From Eubacterium callanderi (lineage in GTDB: Bacteria; Bacillota; Clostridia; Eubacteriales; Eubacteriaceae), in NCBI RefSeq assembly GCF_900142645.1, contig NZ_FRBP01000006.1:124001-188000 (forward strand): a stretch of DNA of 64,000 nt, written 5' to 3'. Under the pieces are notes generated by a model. That model did not search any database, had not been told where the DNA came from, and saw nothing but the letters and a program-made list of their open reading frames with translations. Positions 49,561-58,892 of this stretch are shown one piece after another. A program made the position numbers and the translations under genes. Within the stretch, counting starts at the first letter, position 1. Every line of letters begins with the position of its first letter.

Positions 49561-50604
49561 TTATTTAGATTCCTGTGGCCCTGCATGTTTGTGCTGTGAT
49601 AAGGGCATGACATGTATGTTGCTTCTCTGTTCATTTTCTGCCCAGTAAATATCGTCTGCAACCTTTGCCTCAGGATTAAAGGTAACCCCTTCAAAAATGT
49701 GTTTGATAAATTCTTTATACCCAACGCGATCAATAAGATGCCCGCCATGGAGATACTCTGGCTTATAATCCAGCGCCCAGGCTGAAAATTTCTGCCAGTT
49801 TGCAAACATTCCCAGTACGACTTCCTCTGTTACCCAGTTCATAAACAGCTTTCCCGAGCGCGGGCTCTGTTTGCCGGTACGGCCTCCAAGAGTCACGCGG
49901 TATAATTTCTTAGGATCTCTTGTCCACGCTCCAGTAGGACAAATCAAAGTGCATTCACCACAGCCTACGCAGCAGCAGACATCCTTATCAATTTTCCCAT
50001 CTTTATTGAGCGTAAGCACCCCCGTAGCATGGCTCTGACAGGCATCAACACAGGATCCACAGCCAATACAGCGATCGTAGTCATAAACCTGTTTGTTAAC
50101 ACCCATAATACCAAAATCATTAAAGTTAGCCTTTGCGCAGTCATTTGGACATCCAGCGACAGATACTTTAATATGATAATGAGAAGGAAAAACTAACTTT
50201 TCAATTTTCTTTGCAAGTTCGTAGGTGTTTACATTTCCTTTAATACAGTGTGTATTTCCAATACACGCCATAACATTTCGGGCTCCGATGGTTGGGTATC
50301 CGTAATCGTCTGCCTCCATCTCGCAATCGCAGATTTTTACATCAACCTCTTCAATATAAGATTTGATATAACGATTTACTTCAGGAATATTTTCATATTT
50401 GACACCTGGAATATCCAGGGTTTGTCGGGTCCCCATATGAAAGGAGCCATTGCCCCAGCGTTCACAGATTTCAGCCACAGCCTTCAGATGCTTTGCCTCA
50501 ATAACTGCGCCTGGCACACGCATCTGAAGCATAAATTCGCCGGGTACTTTAGACTGTCTGAAGCAGTTTGTCCGTACTTTTTTAACGTCAATATCATGAT
50601 TCAT
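49561..50604 (-). CDS. asrC: Anaerobic sulfite reductase subunit C (siroheme)
   Basis: 347 aa catalytic subunit that reduces sulfite to sulfide. The siroheme-4Fe4S cysteines lie in MACIGNTHCIKGN and SVAGCPNDCAKANFNDFG. A ferredoxin-like domain follows, with CIGCGSCVDACQSHA and CVGCGECTLICPTGA. Last gene of the operon, 18 bases after asrB. Confidence 0.96.
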   Translation of the reverse strand: MNHDIDVKKVRTNCFRQSKVPGEFMLQMRVPGAVIEAKHLKAVAEICERWGNGSFHMGTRQTLDIPGVKYENIPEVNRYIKSYIEEVDVKICDCEMEADDYGYPTIGARNVMACIGNTHCIKGNVNTYELAKKIEKLVFPSHYHIKVSVAGCPNDCAKANFNDFGIMGVNKQVYDYDRCIGCGSCVDACQSHATGVLTLNKDGKIDKDVCCCVGCGECTLICPTGAWTRDPKKLYRVTLGGRTGKQSPRSGKLFMNWVTEEVVLGMFANWQKFSAWALDYKPEYLHGGHLIDRVGYKEFIKHIFEGVTFNPEAKVADDIYWAENEQRSNIHVMPLSQHKHAGPQESK

Positions 50605-50622
50605 TTTTTGCAGCTCCTTCCA

Positions 50623-51414
50623 CTAATCTACCAGGTACTTAGCCTGAGTATAATTGAATACAGGACCATCCAGACAGACATAAACCTCATCAATTCGGCA
50701 GTGTCCGCATTTTCCTACCGCGCAGGACATACGGCGTTCAAAAGAAAGCCAGATTTTTTCATCCGGCACGCCGTTTTTGCCGCATTCAATACCTGTAAAC
50801 TTCATCATCGGTGGCGGACCTACAAGTACAACCTCATAATTATCGCCAAACTCTGAAAAAGGAACCTGTGAAACAAATTCTGTCACAAAACCTTTATGCC
50901 ATCCTTCTATTTTTTCATTATCAAGGGTATAGAGGGTTGAAAAAGATTGACGCCAGCTTTCCAATTCCTGGCGGAAAACAATTCCGGCTTCATTTTTAAA
51001 ACCACAAATCAGGTTAACACTTTCAACATAATCTGGATTTTCGGTAAAAAAACGAAGCATACTGCGAACTGGCGCTAGACCAGTGCCACCGGTAATAATG
51101 ACCATATGCTTTCCTTTAAACTGGTCAATCGGCCAGCCATTGCCATAGGCGCCGCGCAGGAACAACTCATCACCAGGCTGCTTTTCAAAAATCTCGTCTG
51201 TCACCTTTCCAACAGAGCGAATCGTAAAATCCAACCAACCATCTCCAAAGGAGCTTACCGAAATGGGTGCTTCACCAATCTTTGGGAGTGAAAGCTGAAA
51301 AAACTGGCCGTGTTTTGGACGTATGTCTGTTTTTACTTTAAATGTATACTCGTGCTGGCTCTCTTTTTTGATATCCATAATTTTACAGGCCTGTGGCTGC
51401 ATAATGTTTGCCAT
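50623..51414 (-). CDS. asrB: Anaerobic sulfite reductase subunit B (flavin/NADH)
   Basis: 263 aa, ferredoxin-NADP reductase fold: FAD-binding barrel, NAD domain (HMVIITGGTGLAPVRSMLRFF) and a C-terminal 2Fe-2S site, CAVGKCGHCRI with a further Cys in VCLDGPVF, as in dihydroorotate dehydrogenase electron-transfer subunits. Passes electrons from NADH toward AsrA and AsrC. ATG 51414 comes one base after the asrA stop. Confidence 0.95.
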   Translation of the reverse strand: MANIMQPQACKIMDIKKESQHEYTFKVKTDIRPKHGQFFQLSLPKIGEAPISVSSFGDGWLDFTIRSVGKVTDEIFEKQPGDELFLRGAYGNGWPIDQFKGKHMVIITGGTGLAPVRSMLRFFTENPDYVESVNLICGFKNEAGIVFRQELESWRQSFSTLYTLDNEKIEGWHKGFVTEFVSQVPFSEFGDNYEVVLVGPPPMMKFTGIECGKNGVPDEKIWLSFERRMSCAVGKCGHCRIDEVYVCLDGPVFNYTQAKYLVD

Positions 51415-51415
51415 T

Positions 51416-52462
51416 TTAACGTACCTCCTGTGCTTTTGTTTCAGCTTGTATTTCATCAATGGCCCGGGCCATCTTACTGACTGTGGCCGTGATCGAAATA
51501 AATTCAGGACAGCGGCTGATACAGCGCCCACAGCCTACACACATATGGTAGTCTTTGAACCGTGCCTTATAATCATGAAATTTATGAAGTACCTTATAGC
51601 GCATTCTGTCGCCAGCGGTTGGTCTGAAAGACATACCACCAGCCATATCGGTAAATCCGCTGATCTGACACGACGCAGAAGTACGCTTTCTTTCCCCGAC
51701 ATTTGTGTTTTCATTGTAAATGACATCAGTTGTTGTAAAACAGGTACAGGTGCTGCATGCAAGCGTGCAGGCACCACAGGAGACACAGCGCTTATCAAAT
51801 TCTTTCCACATGGGATGAACCTTCAGTTTATCCAAAACCTCCCGGTCATTAATTTCTGGAATCTCCAGTGTCAGATCGTTTTTTTCAATAAATTCAGGTT
51901 TAAAATCGCAGGACGCAGAGCCCTCAAAATAAGGAATCAGCTCAGAATCCTTGATTTCAAGGCTTAACATATCCTGCCCCGCGCGAACAGCCGCAGCGTA
52001 ATCATCTGTTTTGTTAGTCCCCATACTTACACAGAAACAGGTATCCCATCCTTCTTTGCATTCCATCAAAACAATTTTTACTCTTTCATTCATGCGCTTG
52101 TAATAGCTGTCCTCAAATCCGCCATTTTGCAGATAAATTTTCTCCTGATGGTACTTTGCATGAACATCGCAGGGCCGCATGAAAATCAATAGCTTTTTCG
52201 TGGTTCCTCTGCTTTCCATAAACGCGTCCTCTGTAAAATAAAATAGCGATTCGGAGATAGGTGTCAATACCTCCTTGGCAGGAAAATCGGATTTTTCATT
52301 AAATTCAATTTCCTCAACACAGCTTACCTTATCGTAACGGATAATATCTGTATCAGAATATCGTCCTTTTCCGATAAAGCGTTTAGGCGCCCAGATTTCA
52401 TACTCTTTTTGCAGTGCATCAAAAATACTGTTTGCCTCAGAAAAACTTAATGCATAACTCAC
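51416..52462 (-). CDS. asrA: Anaerobic sulfite reductase subunit A (iron-sulfur)
   Basis: 348 aa. Electron-transfer subunit with two C-terminal 4Fe-4S motifs, CVSCGACTLACSTC and CVGCGRCISRCPE, after an N-terminal domain related to hydrogenase beta-subunit-type proteins (LIFMRPCDVHAK). First asr gene, 42 bases after yeiH, too little for a separate promoter to be obvious. Confidence 0.94.
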   Translation of the reverse strand: MSYALSFSEANSIFDALQKEYEIWAPKRFIGKGRYSDTDIIRYDKVSCVEEIEFNEKSDFPAKEVLTPISESLFYFTEDAFMESRGTTKKLLIFMRPCDVHAKYHQEKIYLQNGGFEDSYYKRMNERVKIVLMECKEGWDTCFCVSMGTNKTDDYAAAVRAGQDMLSLEIKDSELIPYFEGSASCDFKPEFIEKNDLTLEIPEINDREVLDKLKVHPMWKEFDKRCVSCGACTLACSTCTCFTTTDVIYNENTNVGERKRTSASCQISGFTDMAGGMSFRPTAGDRMRYKVLHKFHDYKARFKDYHMCVGCGRCISRCPEFISITATVSKMARAIDEIQAETKAQEVR

Positions 52463-52504
52463 TTTGAAAACCTCCTTGATTCAAAGAAACTTAACCTTAA
52501 TTTA

Positions 52505-53539
52505 TTACCATATTCCAAGAAAATGCTGCATTATTAAACTAACAAAAGTAATGCCTATCCAACAGCAAAGCCCCAGAAAAATTGGTTTTGCACCTGTTTT
52601 CACCAACTTAATGATATTGGTGTTCAAGCCAATGGCTGCCATGGCAAAAACAATAAAAAACTTACTCAGCTCTTTAAGCGGCGTAAAGAATTCTATGGGA
52701 ACATGGAAGAAGGAGGTCATTACGGTTGTAATGACCGAGGCCAGAATGAAGAACAGAATAAAAAACGGAAAGACTTGTTTAAAGCTTACCTTACCGCCCT
52801 CGGCTTCCTCCTCCTTCCGTGTTCTCCAGAAAGCCAGTACCAGTGTAATGGGAATAATGGCCAGAGTTCTTGTCAGCTTGACCGTAACGGCTTTATCCAG
52901 CGTCGCAGCGCCCAAATGATACATACTGTCCCATGTCGCTGCTGCGGCCGTGACAGACGAAGTGTCATTAATGGCTGTACCGGCGAACACACCAAAGGCT
53001 CCGCCATCAGTAGTTGAAAAGCCAAGCATGGTGCCAAATGCCGGAAACAAAACCGCTGCCAGTACATTAAACAGAAAAATAAACGAGATGGCCTGCGCCA
53101 CTTCCTCATCACTGGCCTCAATAACCGGGGCAGTCGCAGCAATGGCTGACCCGCCGCAGATTGAGGAACCAACCCCTACCAGCGTCGAGATATTCCCCGG
53201 AATCTTCAATACTTTGTGGAGAACAAAAGCAAGAATCAAAGACGTCGAGATCGTCGCAATGATAATCGGAAGGGACTGCCGTCCAGTTTCAAGAACAACT
53301 GAGAGATTTAAACCAAAGCCAAGCAGGATAACCGCGTACTGCAAAATCTTTTTTGAGACAAAAGTGATCCCCTCCTGCAGGGGCTCTTTATTCTTTAGTA
53401 AGAGCGTGATCACCATTCCTGCCAGAATAGCAATAACAGGTCCGCCGATAACAGGAACCGCCTGCCCCGCAAACCATGCTGGTATTGCGATAACAAGGCA
53501 GAGCAGAATGCCTTTCCAGCTTTTTGTGATAAAATTCAT
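52505..53539 (-). CDS. YeiH/PSE-family putative sulfite or sulfate exporter
   Basis: 344 aa with about ten membrane helices; [38 protein letters not shown] and [14 protein letters not shown] are characteristic of the Cons_hypoth698 family. The YeiH-YeiE pair of enterobacteria is tied to sulfite. Its position as first gene of an operon with sulfite reductase makes movement of sulfite or a sulfonate likely. Divergent from a LysR gene. Confidence 0.85.
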   Translation of the reverse strand: MNFITKSWKGILLCLVIAIPAWFAGQAVPVIGGPVIAILAGMVITLLLKNKEPLQEGITFVSKKILQYAVILLGFGLNLSVVLETGRQSLPIIIATISTSLILAFVLHKVLKIPGNISTLVGVGSSICGGSAIAATAPVIEASDEEVAQAISFIFLFNVLAAVLFPAFGTMLGFSTTDGGAFGVFAGTAINDTSSVTAAAATWDSMYHLGAATLDKAVTVKLTRTLAIIPITLVLAFWRTRKEEEAEGGKVSFKQVFPFFILFFILASVITTVMTSFFHVPIEFFTPLKELSKFFIVFAMAAIGLNTNIIKLVKTGAKPIFLGLCCWIGITFVSLIMQHFLGIW

Positions 53540-53575
53540 GTGTCTTTTCCTCTTTCGTAAATATGTTTTATGCTA

Positions 53576-53601
53576 TGATAAAAGGATATCACCTTTTATC
53601 A
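53576..53601. promoter_or_regulatory. Palindromic operator between yeiH and the LysR gene
   Basis: TGATAAAAGG (53576-53585), spacer ATATCA, exact complement (53592-53601). It spans the spacer of a likely yeiH promoter (minus: TTGATA 53602-53597, TATCAT 53580-53575, 16-bp spacing). A LysR promoter candidate lies at TTTATG (53622-53627) and TATAGT (53645-53650). Binding of the divergent LysR protein is the natural reading. Confidence 0.65.
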
Positions 53602-53678
53602 ATAATGAAAAATTATTTATCTTTATGTCATCATAAAAATATGTTATAGTTAAACAAAAATATAAGAAAGAGGACAAA

Positions 53679-54590
53679 ATGCTAGACTTTAGAATCAATA
53701 CCTTTTTAACGGTTTGTCAATACATGAATTATACCCGCGCTGCAGAGGCACTTAGCATAACGCAGCCTGCTGTTTCACAGCATATTCATTTCATCGAGGA
53801 GGATTATGGCATTCGTCTTTTTGAATTTCATGGAAAAAAAATGGAACTGACACCTGAGGGTGTCCTACTGCTTCACACCGCTTCCGCCATGAAGCATGAT
53901 GATCTGATTTTGAGAGAACATCTGAAAAACAGCCGTCTGCATATCCGTTCATTAAATTTTGGAGCAACCCTTACCATTGGTGAATTTGTGGTAAGCGGTA
54001 TTCTATCAAGGTGTCTGGCGCAATATCCCAACGCCAAAATCCGTGTTTCAGTTGATAATACCCAGTCACTGCTCAAGCAGCTGGACAACAACGACCTTGA
54101 CTTTGCTCTCATCGAAGGCTATTTTCCCAAAGAAAATTATGATTATGCGGTCTACTCGACTGAACGTTTTATTGCCGTCCAAAGCGCTGAAGCTGAGGCA
54201 CTGCCAGCCCCATGCCCCATTGAAGCCTTATTTTCAAAACCGCTGCTGGTGCGGGAATCTGGTTCTGGCAGCCGCAATATCCTTGAACAGTACCTGAAAC
54301 TAAATAATTATGCTCTTACAGATTTTTCAAAAATTATTGAGGTTAACAGCATCAATGCCTTAAAGGCAATGGCTGAAAAAAATTGCGGTATTACTTTTCT
54401 ATATGAAGTTGCTGCCGGTCGAGAATTGGCAGGGGGCACACTGAAGGAAATTCCTATCCAAAGATTCGATATCACCCATGATTTTGCGTTCATCTGGAAA
54501 AAGGGCAGCATTTTCTCTAAAAATTACCGCGCATTGTCTGCTTTTATGTCTGGAAAAAACGAACGGGTCGTTTTGGATCCAGGGCTTTAA
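53679..54590 (+). CDS. LysR-family regulator of the sulfite operon
   Basis: 303 aa. N-terminal winged helix-turn-helix (FLTVCQYMNYTRAAEALSITQPAVSQHIHFIEEDYGIRLFE) and a periplasmic-binding-like effector domain. Comparable to YeiE/CysL. Divergent placement before yeiH-asrABC suggests it activates them in response to a sulfur compound. Confidence 0.92.
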   Translation: MLDFRINTFLTVCQYMNYTRAAEALSITQPAVSQHIHFIEEDYGIRLFEFHGKKMELTPEGVLLLHTASAMKHDDLILREHLKNSRLHIRSLNFGATLTIGEFVVSGILSRCLAQYPNAKIRVSVDNTQSLLKQLDNNDLDFALIEGYFPKENYDYAVYSTERFIAVQSAEAEALPAPCPIEALFSKPLLVRESGSGSRNILEQYLKLNNYALTDFSKIIEVNSINALKAMAEKNCGITFLYEVAAGRELAGGTLKEIPIQRFDITHDFAFIWKKGSIFSKNYRALSAFMSGKNERVVLDPGL

Positions 54591-54669
54591 GCCTGTTGTT
54601 TTCTCTGTTTAAAGGGTAAATATAGAGATGTAAGCTTACCTAACCCTATAGAATAAATGGAGGATTTCT

Positions 54670-54870
54670 ATGAAAATTATTATTCAATGCAGTGTCTGCG
54701 GAAACAAAGTAGAAATTGATGAAAAGCCAAACAGTGTGGTAGATTTCAAAAAAATACTTGATGAACACAAATTTTCCATTGATGAGGTAGCCATCGAAAA
54801 TAATGCCCTTAAGTCTGTGACCATCCAGTGTAAAAACTGCAATAAAGATCATATCGAATTAACCTTTTAA
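54670..54870 (+). CDS. 66-aa small zinc-ribbon-like protein
   Basis: Begins MKIIIQCSVCGNKVEID and ends VTIQCKNCNKDHIELTF. Two CxxC pairs at each end (C7/C10, C54/C57) would bring the termini together on one metal. ATGGAGG precedes the ATG. Function unknown. Separate from the LysR gene by 79 bases and closed by a strong terminator. Confidence 0.8.
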   Translation: MKIIIQCSVCGNKVEIDEKPNSVVDFKKILDEHKFSIDEVAIENNALKSVTIQCKNCNKDHIELTF

Positions 54871-54871
54871 C

Positions 54872-54920
54872 AAAAATACGGCAGTAAGCTGAAAAAGAGC
54901 TTACTGCCGTATTTTTATTT
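54872..54920. terminator. Strong bidirectional terminator
   Basis: AAAAATACGGCAGTAAGCT (54872-54890), 7-base loop, exact complement (54898-54916): 19 bp perfect. It lies between convergent genes. Confidence 0.93.
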
Positions 54921-56201
54921 ATTCTTAGGAATTGTAACAACTGCTTTAGTTCCCCCTCCTGGATGACTTTCAATCTTCAGCGTTCCAGCACACTGGGCTG
55001 CAAGACGAAAACGCACATTTTCAATGCCGACATGCTGCCGTTCATCCGGAAAAAAAGCTGCAGTATCAAATCCCATCCCATCGTCTGATACTCTAATAAT
55101 ATAGTTTTCGGCCGTTTCCATTGTTTCAAGACAAATGGTGCCGCCACCTTCTTTTTTGCAGATTCCGTGTTTAACCGCATTTTCAATTATTGGCTGTATC
55201 GTCAGAGAGGGCAGCATAAAATCTGTCGCACCAATTGAATAAATGATCTGTATATTTTCTTCAAACCGCATTTTTTCTAACGAAAGATAGGTTTTAATAT
55301 GCCGCAGTTCTCTATCAAAATGCACCATGCCCTTCTGGGTAAGGGAGTCCAGGTTCCCTCGCAGGTAATTTGCAAAGGCAATAGTCGCTTCGCCAGCCTT
55401 ATCAGGTGACTTCTTACACATTTGGGCGATGGCAGTAAGTGAGTTATACAGAAAGTGAGGCTGTATCTGGCTCAACATCATCGCAATACGATTTTGGGTA
55501 AGCTCCAGTTCCTTTTCACGAAGCCTCTTGCTCTGCTCCACCTGAATATTGACATAAATAATTAAAAGAGAAACCGTGGCTGCTGGATAAACCAGTGCAA
55601 GTCCGTTTATAAAAATCTGGACAGCCATGGCTCCTGCTGGTAAAATGCCATAGGATAAAAGCGCAAAGGTATCTTTTACGCCAAGCTTTCCACTGTGTTT
55701 GAGGATAATTCCCATGTCCAGCAAAATAATGATAATAGGGTATGCCTGACTGATCCAATGCAGCGGGCTCCGCATAAAATAACCTTTTTCGCTAAAATAA
55801 AAAAACATATTATTAAACATTGAAATGATTACCAGAAGAACAGCCACAGCACAAAAGGCAGTGATTACTGGAACAATCTTATCCGATACAGCACTTCCCT
55901 TTCCGCGTATGTAGGTAACCATATATGCAGTAAACAGCGCTACGAGAAGATAGCCCAAATTAAACACAAAAAAATTTGCTGCTTTCATCGCACCTACAAG
56001 CTGTGGATGACCGCCGCCAATCCAAATAAAAATATCACAGCCCAGAATAAAAGCATTGATTGCCAGCATCCATAAAAAAAGGCGGTTAAGCTTTGTATGT
56101 TCCTTGCTGGCGATAATACAGATTATCAGTAAAATTGAAATAACAATACTGAAGCTTTCAAGCGGAATATTTGTCGCCATCAACAGTCTTCTTCGTTCCA
56201 T
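54915..56201 (-). CDS. 7TM sensor histidine kinase (LytS/YesM class), no partner regulator
   Basis: 428 aa. Seven membrane helices (about 8-225; HisKA_7TM type) lead to a His_kinase domain with QIQPHFLYNSL, where the histidine is phosphorylated, and an ATPase domain (NAVKHG, DDGMGFD, GIENVRFRL, GGGTKAVV). No response regulator gene is adjacent. It follows the FUSC-HAD fusion gene by 37 bases on the same strand, so they are likely co-transcribed. ATG 56201 follows AAAGGA. Confidence 0.9.
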   Translation of the reverse strand: MERRRLLMATNIPLESFSIVISILLIICIIASKEHTKLNRLFLWMLAINAFILGCDIFIWIGGGHPQLVGAMKAANFFVFNLGYLLVALFTAYMVTYIRGKGSAVSDKIVPVITAFCAVAVLLVIISMFNNMFFYFSEKGYFMRSPLHWISQAYPIIIILLDMGIILKHSGKLGVKDTFALLSYGILPAGAMAVQIFINGLALVYPAATVSLLIIYVNIQVEQSKRLREKELELTQNRIAMMLSQIQPHFLYNSLTAIAQMCKKSPDKAGEATIAFANYLRGNLDSLTQKGMVHFDRELRHIKTYLSLEKMRFEENIQIIYSIGATDFMLPSLTIQPIIENAVKHGICKKEGGGTICLETMETAENYIIRVSDDGMGFDTAAFFPDERQHVGIENVRFRLAAQCAGTLKIESHPGGGTKAVVTIPKNK

Positions 56202-56238
56202 TTAATATTCCTTTCTATATTATACTTCCAAAATAGAA

Positions 56239-57564
56239 TTAAAGATCTTTTTTATGATAAAAAGTTTTTTCCATCATTTTCACGACTGCGTCGCTGTCGT
56301 TATTGCTGATGGTCTGGGTCGCAGCCTCTTTTAACGCGCGCGCCGCATTTTCTACCGCATAGGCGCGGTTGGCAAGTTTAAAAATCGGTACGTTCAGACT
56401 CGAGCTGCCAAAGGCTACAATTTGATCCACAGACAGATCTCTTTTCATTTTAAGGATCGCGTTCTCCCTTGTAGCCTCAGCACTGTAAATATCCATAACC
56501 GTGTAACCCTCTGCGTCATGACTGGGCGTACATATAATTTCGATACGATTTCCAATATCCAAGGCTTCAATCTCTTTCCGAATTCGATTGTTTACAGATT
56601 CCTCATTGACTGATGTAATGTTAACCGCCTGCTGCTCCTCTGGCAAGCCGCCAAAAACATAATTTTTATGGCTTGTACGGCGCAACCGGTGGTAAAAACG
56701 TTCTTCAGCTGTATTTTTAAAATCGCTGTAATAAATGTGCATGGTCTCGTTAATGATAGCGTGCACAAAACAGTTACGGCCCTCCTCCTCAAAGACGCCC
56801 TCGATCGCATCGCTCACCTCGCGATCCATGGGCAGTGAAAAAGAGTAAGAGCGATCCTGAACATCATAGAGCACAGCGCCGTTCATTGCGATCACTGGCA
56901 AATTCAGGTTTAGGTTTTCAAGAATTGGCACAAGTGTGGCCGGTGTACGGTCTGTAACAAGTGTAAACCACTCTCCGTCATCGATCATACGGTTAATGTG
57001 AAATTCTGCGTAAGAGCTTATTTTTCCATCAGAATGCAGCAGGGTATTGTCAAGCTCTGAAACAAAAAGGACACTCCGATTGCGGTGTACCGGCAGATGA
57101 AAGGCATTAACCACCAAGGCAACCAGGATACCGATCAGTGTGTCAATCATGCGATAAGAAGCAATGATATAAGGCGCGGTACCCGGTGTTGCGGCAATGG
57201 TTGTCCCAAGAAAAACGATGCAGGTAAAGGCAGAAGCTGACGAATGATTGATAACCAGCGTCACATAGATCAGCGGAATCATACACAGTGAAACAATGAT
57301 AAACTGTACCATGGGCCACGGTACATAGTTTCGCATAAACATAAGCACAAGCATACCCGCAAGACCGCCGATCAATGTCCCCACGATTCGGTTAATGGCG
57401 ATCTCTTTTGTATTTGACAAATAGGGCTGCATGCAAAGTACTGCGGTAATGGTAGAATATATCGGCACACTCTCAGGCCTTATAAAGGTAATGAGCAGAC
57501 AGATAAAAACCGCTACCGCTGTTTTTACCATTCGCATTCCTACCTTTGGAAATTTATATTTCAT
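56239..57564 (-). CDS. ArAE/FUSC transporter fused to a degenerate HAD (Cof-type) domain
   Basis: 441 aa. Residues 1-160 are six membrane helices of the ArAE_1/DUF939 type (VKTAVAVFICLLITFIRP, MQPYLSNTKEIAINRIVGTLIGG). Residues 165-435 are a complete Cof-like HAD domain, but its catalytic residues are altered: the DxD nucleophile reads E170-L-D172, the motif III lysine site reads ATREN, and motif IV GDxxND reads GSSSLN (386-391). T204 of motif II remains. Phosphatase activity is unlikely; a binding or sensing role is inferred. Confidence 0.83.
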   Translation of the reverse strand: MKYKFPKVGMRMVKTAVAVFICLLITFIRPESVPIYSTITAVLCMQPYLSNTKEIAINRIVGTLIGGLAGMLVLMFMRNYVPWPMVQFIIVSLCMIPLIYVTLVINHSSASAFTCIVFLGTTIAATPGTAPYIIASYRMIDTLIGILVALVVNAFHLPVHRNRSVLFVSELDNTLLHSDGKISSYAEFHINRMIDDGEWFTLVTDRTPATLVPILENLNLNLPVIAMNGAVLYDVQDRSYSFSLPMDREVSDAIEGVFEEEGRNCFVHAIINETMHIYYSDFKNTAEERFYHRLRRTSHKNYVFGGLPEEQQAVNITSVNEESVNNRIRKEIEALDIGNRIEIICTPSHDAEGYTVMDIYSAEATRENAILKMKRDLSVDQIVAFGSSSLNVPIFKLANRAYAVENAARALKEAATQTISNNDSDAVVKMMEKTFYHKKDL

Positions 57565-57639
57565 TTTTGGTCTCCCTTAACAATGATGAGAACAGCATAC
57601 GGCATTTTGAAGATCCTGTCAAGTCTGCTGTAAAACTAA

Positions 57640-57674
57640 AAAAGTACCGGCAGACAAACCCGGTACTTTTATGC
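57640..57674. terminator. Terminator after the flavodoxin-type genes
   Basis: AAAAGTACCGG (57640-57650), 9-base loop, CCGGTACTTTT (57660-57670). It ends the minus-strand transcript from 58.8 kb. Confidence 0.85.
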
Positions 57675-57677
57675 ATT

Positions 57678-58304
57678 TTACTTTTTATAAAGCTCTTTTT
57701 TCTTCAATCCATTTTTTTTGGCTTCAGTGATCCAGTGATGGTTTGCAGCAGCCATATATATTTTTCTCGGAATCTTTGGGGTGATCAGCAGATCCTTTTC
57801 CAGAGCCTGTCCGTTTTTAATGACATCCGAAAGCTGAACCAGTCCTTCATAGACCGGCCGTTTGGCAGAAAATTTCCATGAGACATTCGCCATACCATGG
57901 AGAAAGGGGCCTCCTCCAATACCCAGGCCGCCACCCCAGGTCAGATTTGCCCTGTGGCAAAAATGCGATAAAATCTCAAGCGCATAACGGTTCTGATGTC
58001 CTTCAAGAAATCCAGCATTCACGATCCCGTATACACAGATATCTGCCGGAGAATTCTTAAGCCTTTCCTCAAAGTGCATTAAAAAACGCAAAAAGCTTGC
58101 TGGCAGGCTGTCCACATACAACGGAAGCGCAAAGACCAGTGCGTCACTGCTGCAGAGATCATTGAAAAAATCATCATCCCACAGAGACATGGACAAAATT
58201 TCCGGATCAGTCTCTGTTTTGACAAGCGGCATCAGCTCATTCAGAATGTAATTCGAAAAGCTTCCTCGCTTTTTAGGACTGGCATTAATCAGCGTTATTT
58301 TCAT
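57678..58304 (-). CDS. NAD(P)H-dependent flavin oxidoreductase-like protein
   Basis: 208 aa, flavodoxin-like fold: LINASPKKRGSFSNYIL at the start is the FMN phosphate loop, with LVFALPLYVDSLPASF next. The second half is less typical and may hold a substrate site. Its start overlaps the stop of the next gene upstream by one base (TAATG). Confidence 0.78.
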   Translation of the reverse strand: MKITLINASPKKRGSFSNYILNELMPLVKTETDPEILSMSLWDDDFFNDLCSSDALVFALPLYVDSLPASFLRFLMHFEERLKNSPADICVYGIVNAGFLEGHQNRYALEILSHFCHRANLTWGGGLGIGGGPFLHGMANVSWKFSAKRPVYEGLVQLSDVIKNGQALEKDLLITPKIPRKIYMAAANHHWITEAKKNGLKKKELYKK

Positions 58305-58816
58305 TACAAAGCCTCCAGTACATTTTTTACTTCCTCAGGACTCTTTACCATAATAACACGATATCCCTGTGTATTAAGGTTTAAAGCATTGGCAGCCACC
58401 AGATTCTTAAAGGTTTCGGTTTCTTCCTCTGTAATGTCTTCCCCATAACCGATCACTGTCATTTTAAGGCGATTGGGATAGCGGTCAGCATGGTGCATCT
58501 CACTTTTGCGAACCGTAAAAAAGGGTAGTAGATATCCAATATTCCGATCCATTACATTCTTGACAAAAGCGCTGTACCCTCCGTATTGCACTTTTGAAAT
58601 AACGATCAGCTCGTCACATTCAGCATATAGTTTCCCAAGATCACCGTATCCATCCTTAATAACACAGATGCCTGGTGTCTTTACCCAGCAGCCAAAACAG
58701 CCAATGCAATGTTTGATCCGATCACTTTCGTTTGTGATTACGTGAATATTCTCAAGAGACGGCGGACAGATCGTACTGAAGGCTTCCGCTGGCAAATCCT
58801 GTATAATGACTTTCAT
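58304..58816 (-). CDS. NADPH-dependent FMN reductase family protein
   Basis: 170 aa. CIGCFGCWVKTPGICVIKDGYGDL and VISKVQYGGYSAFVKNVMDR are typical of iron-sulfur-flavoprotein-like FMN reductases, but the usual P-loop start (GSPR) is missing: it begins MKVIIQDLPAEAF. ATG 58816 chosen after GAGAGG; 58831 is an alternative. Coupled to the oxidoreductase downstream. Confidence 0.78.
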   Translation of the reverse strand: MKVIIQDLPAEAFSTICPPSLENIHVITNESDRIKHCIGCFGCWVKTPGICVIKDGYGDLGKLYAECDELIVISKVQYGGYSAFVKNVMDRNIGYLLPFFTVRKSEMHHADRYPNRLKMTVIGYGEDITEEETETFKNLVAANALNLNTQGYRVIMVKSPEEVKNVLEAL

Positions 58817-58892
58817 AGTGTTTCCTCTCATAAGTTGGATTATGGAAGCATTATAACATATTTATAATGATACTGTCCCTTAAATTCTGTTT

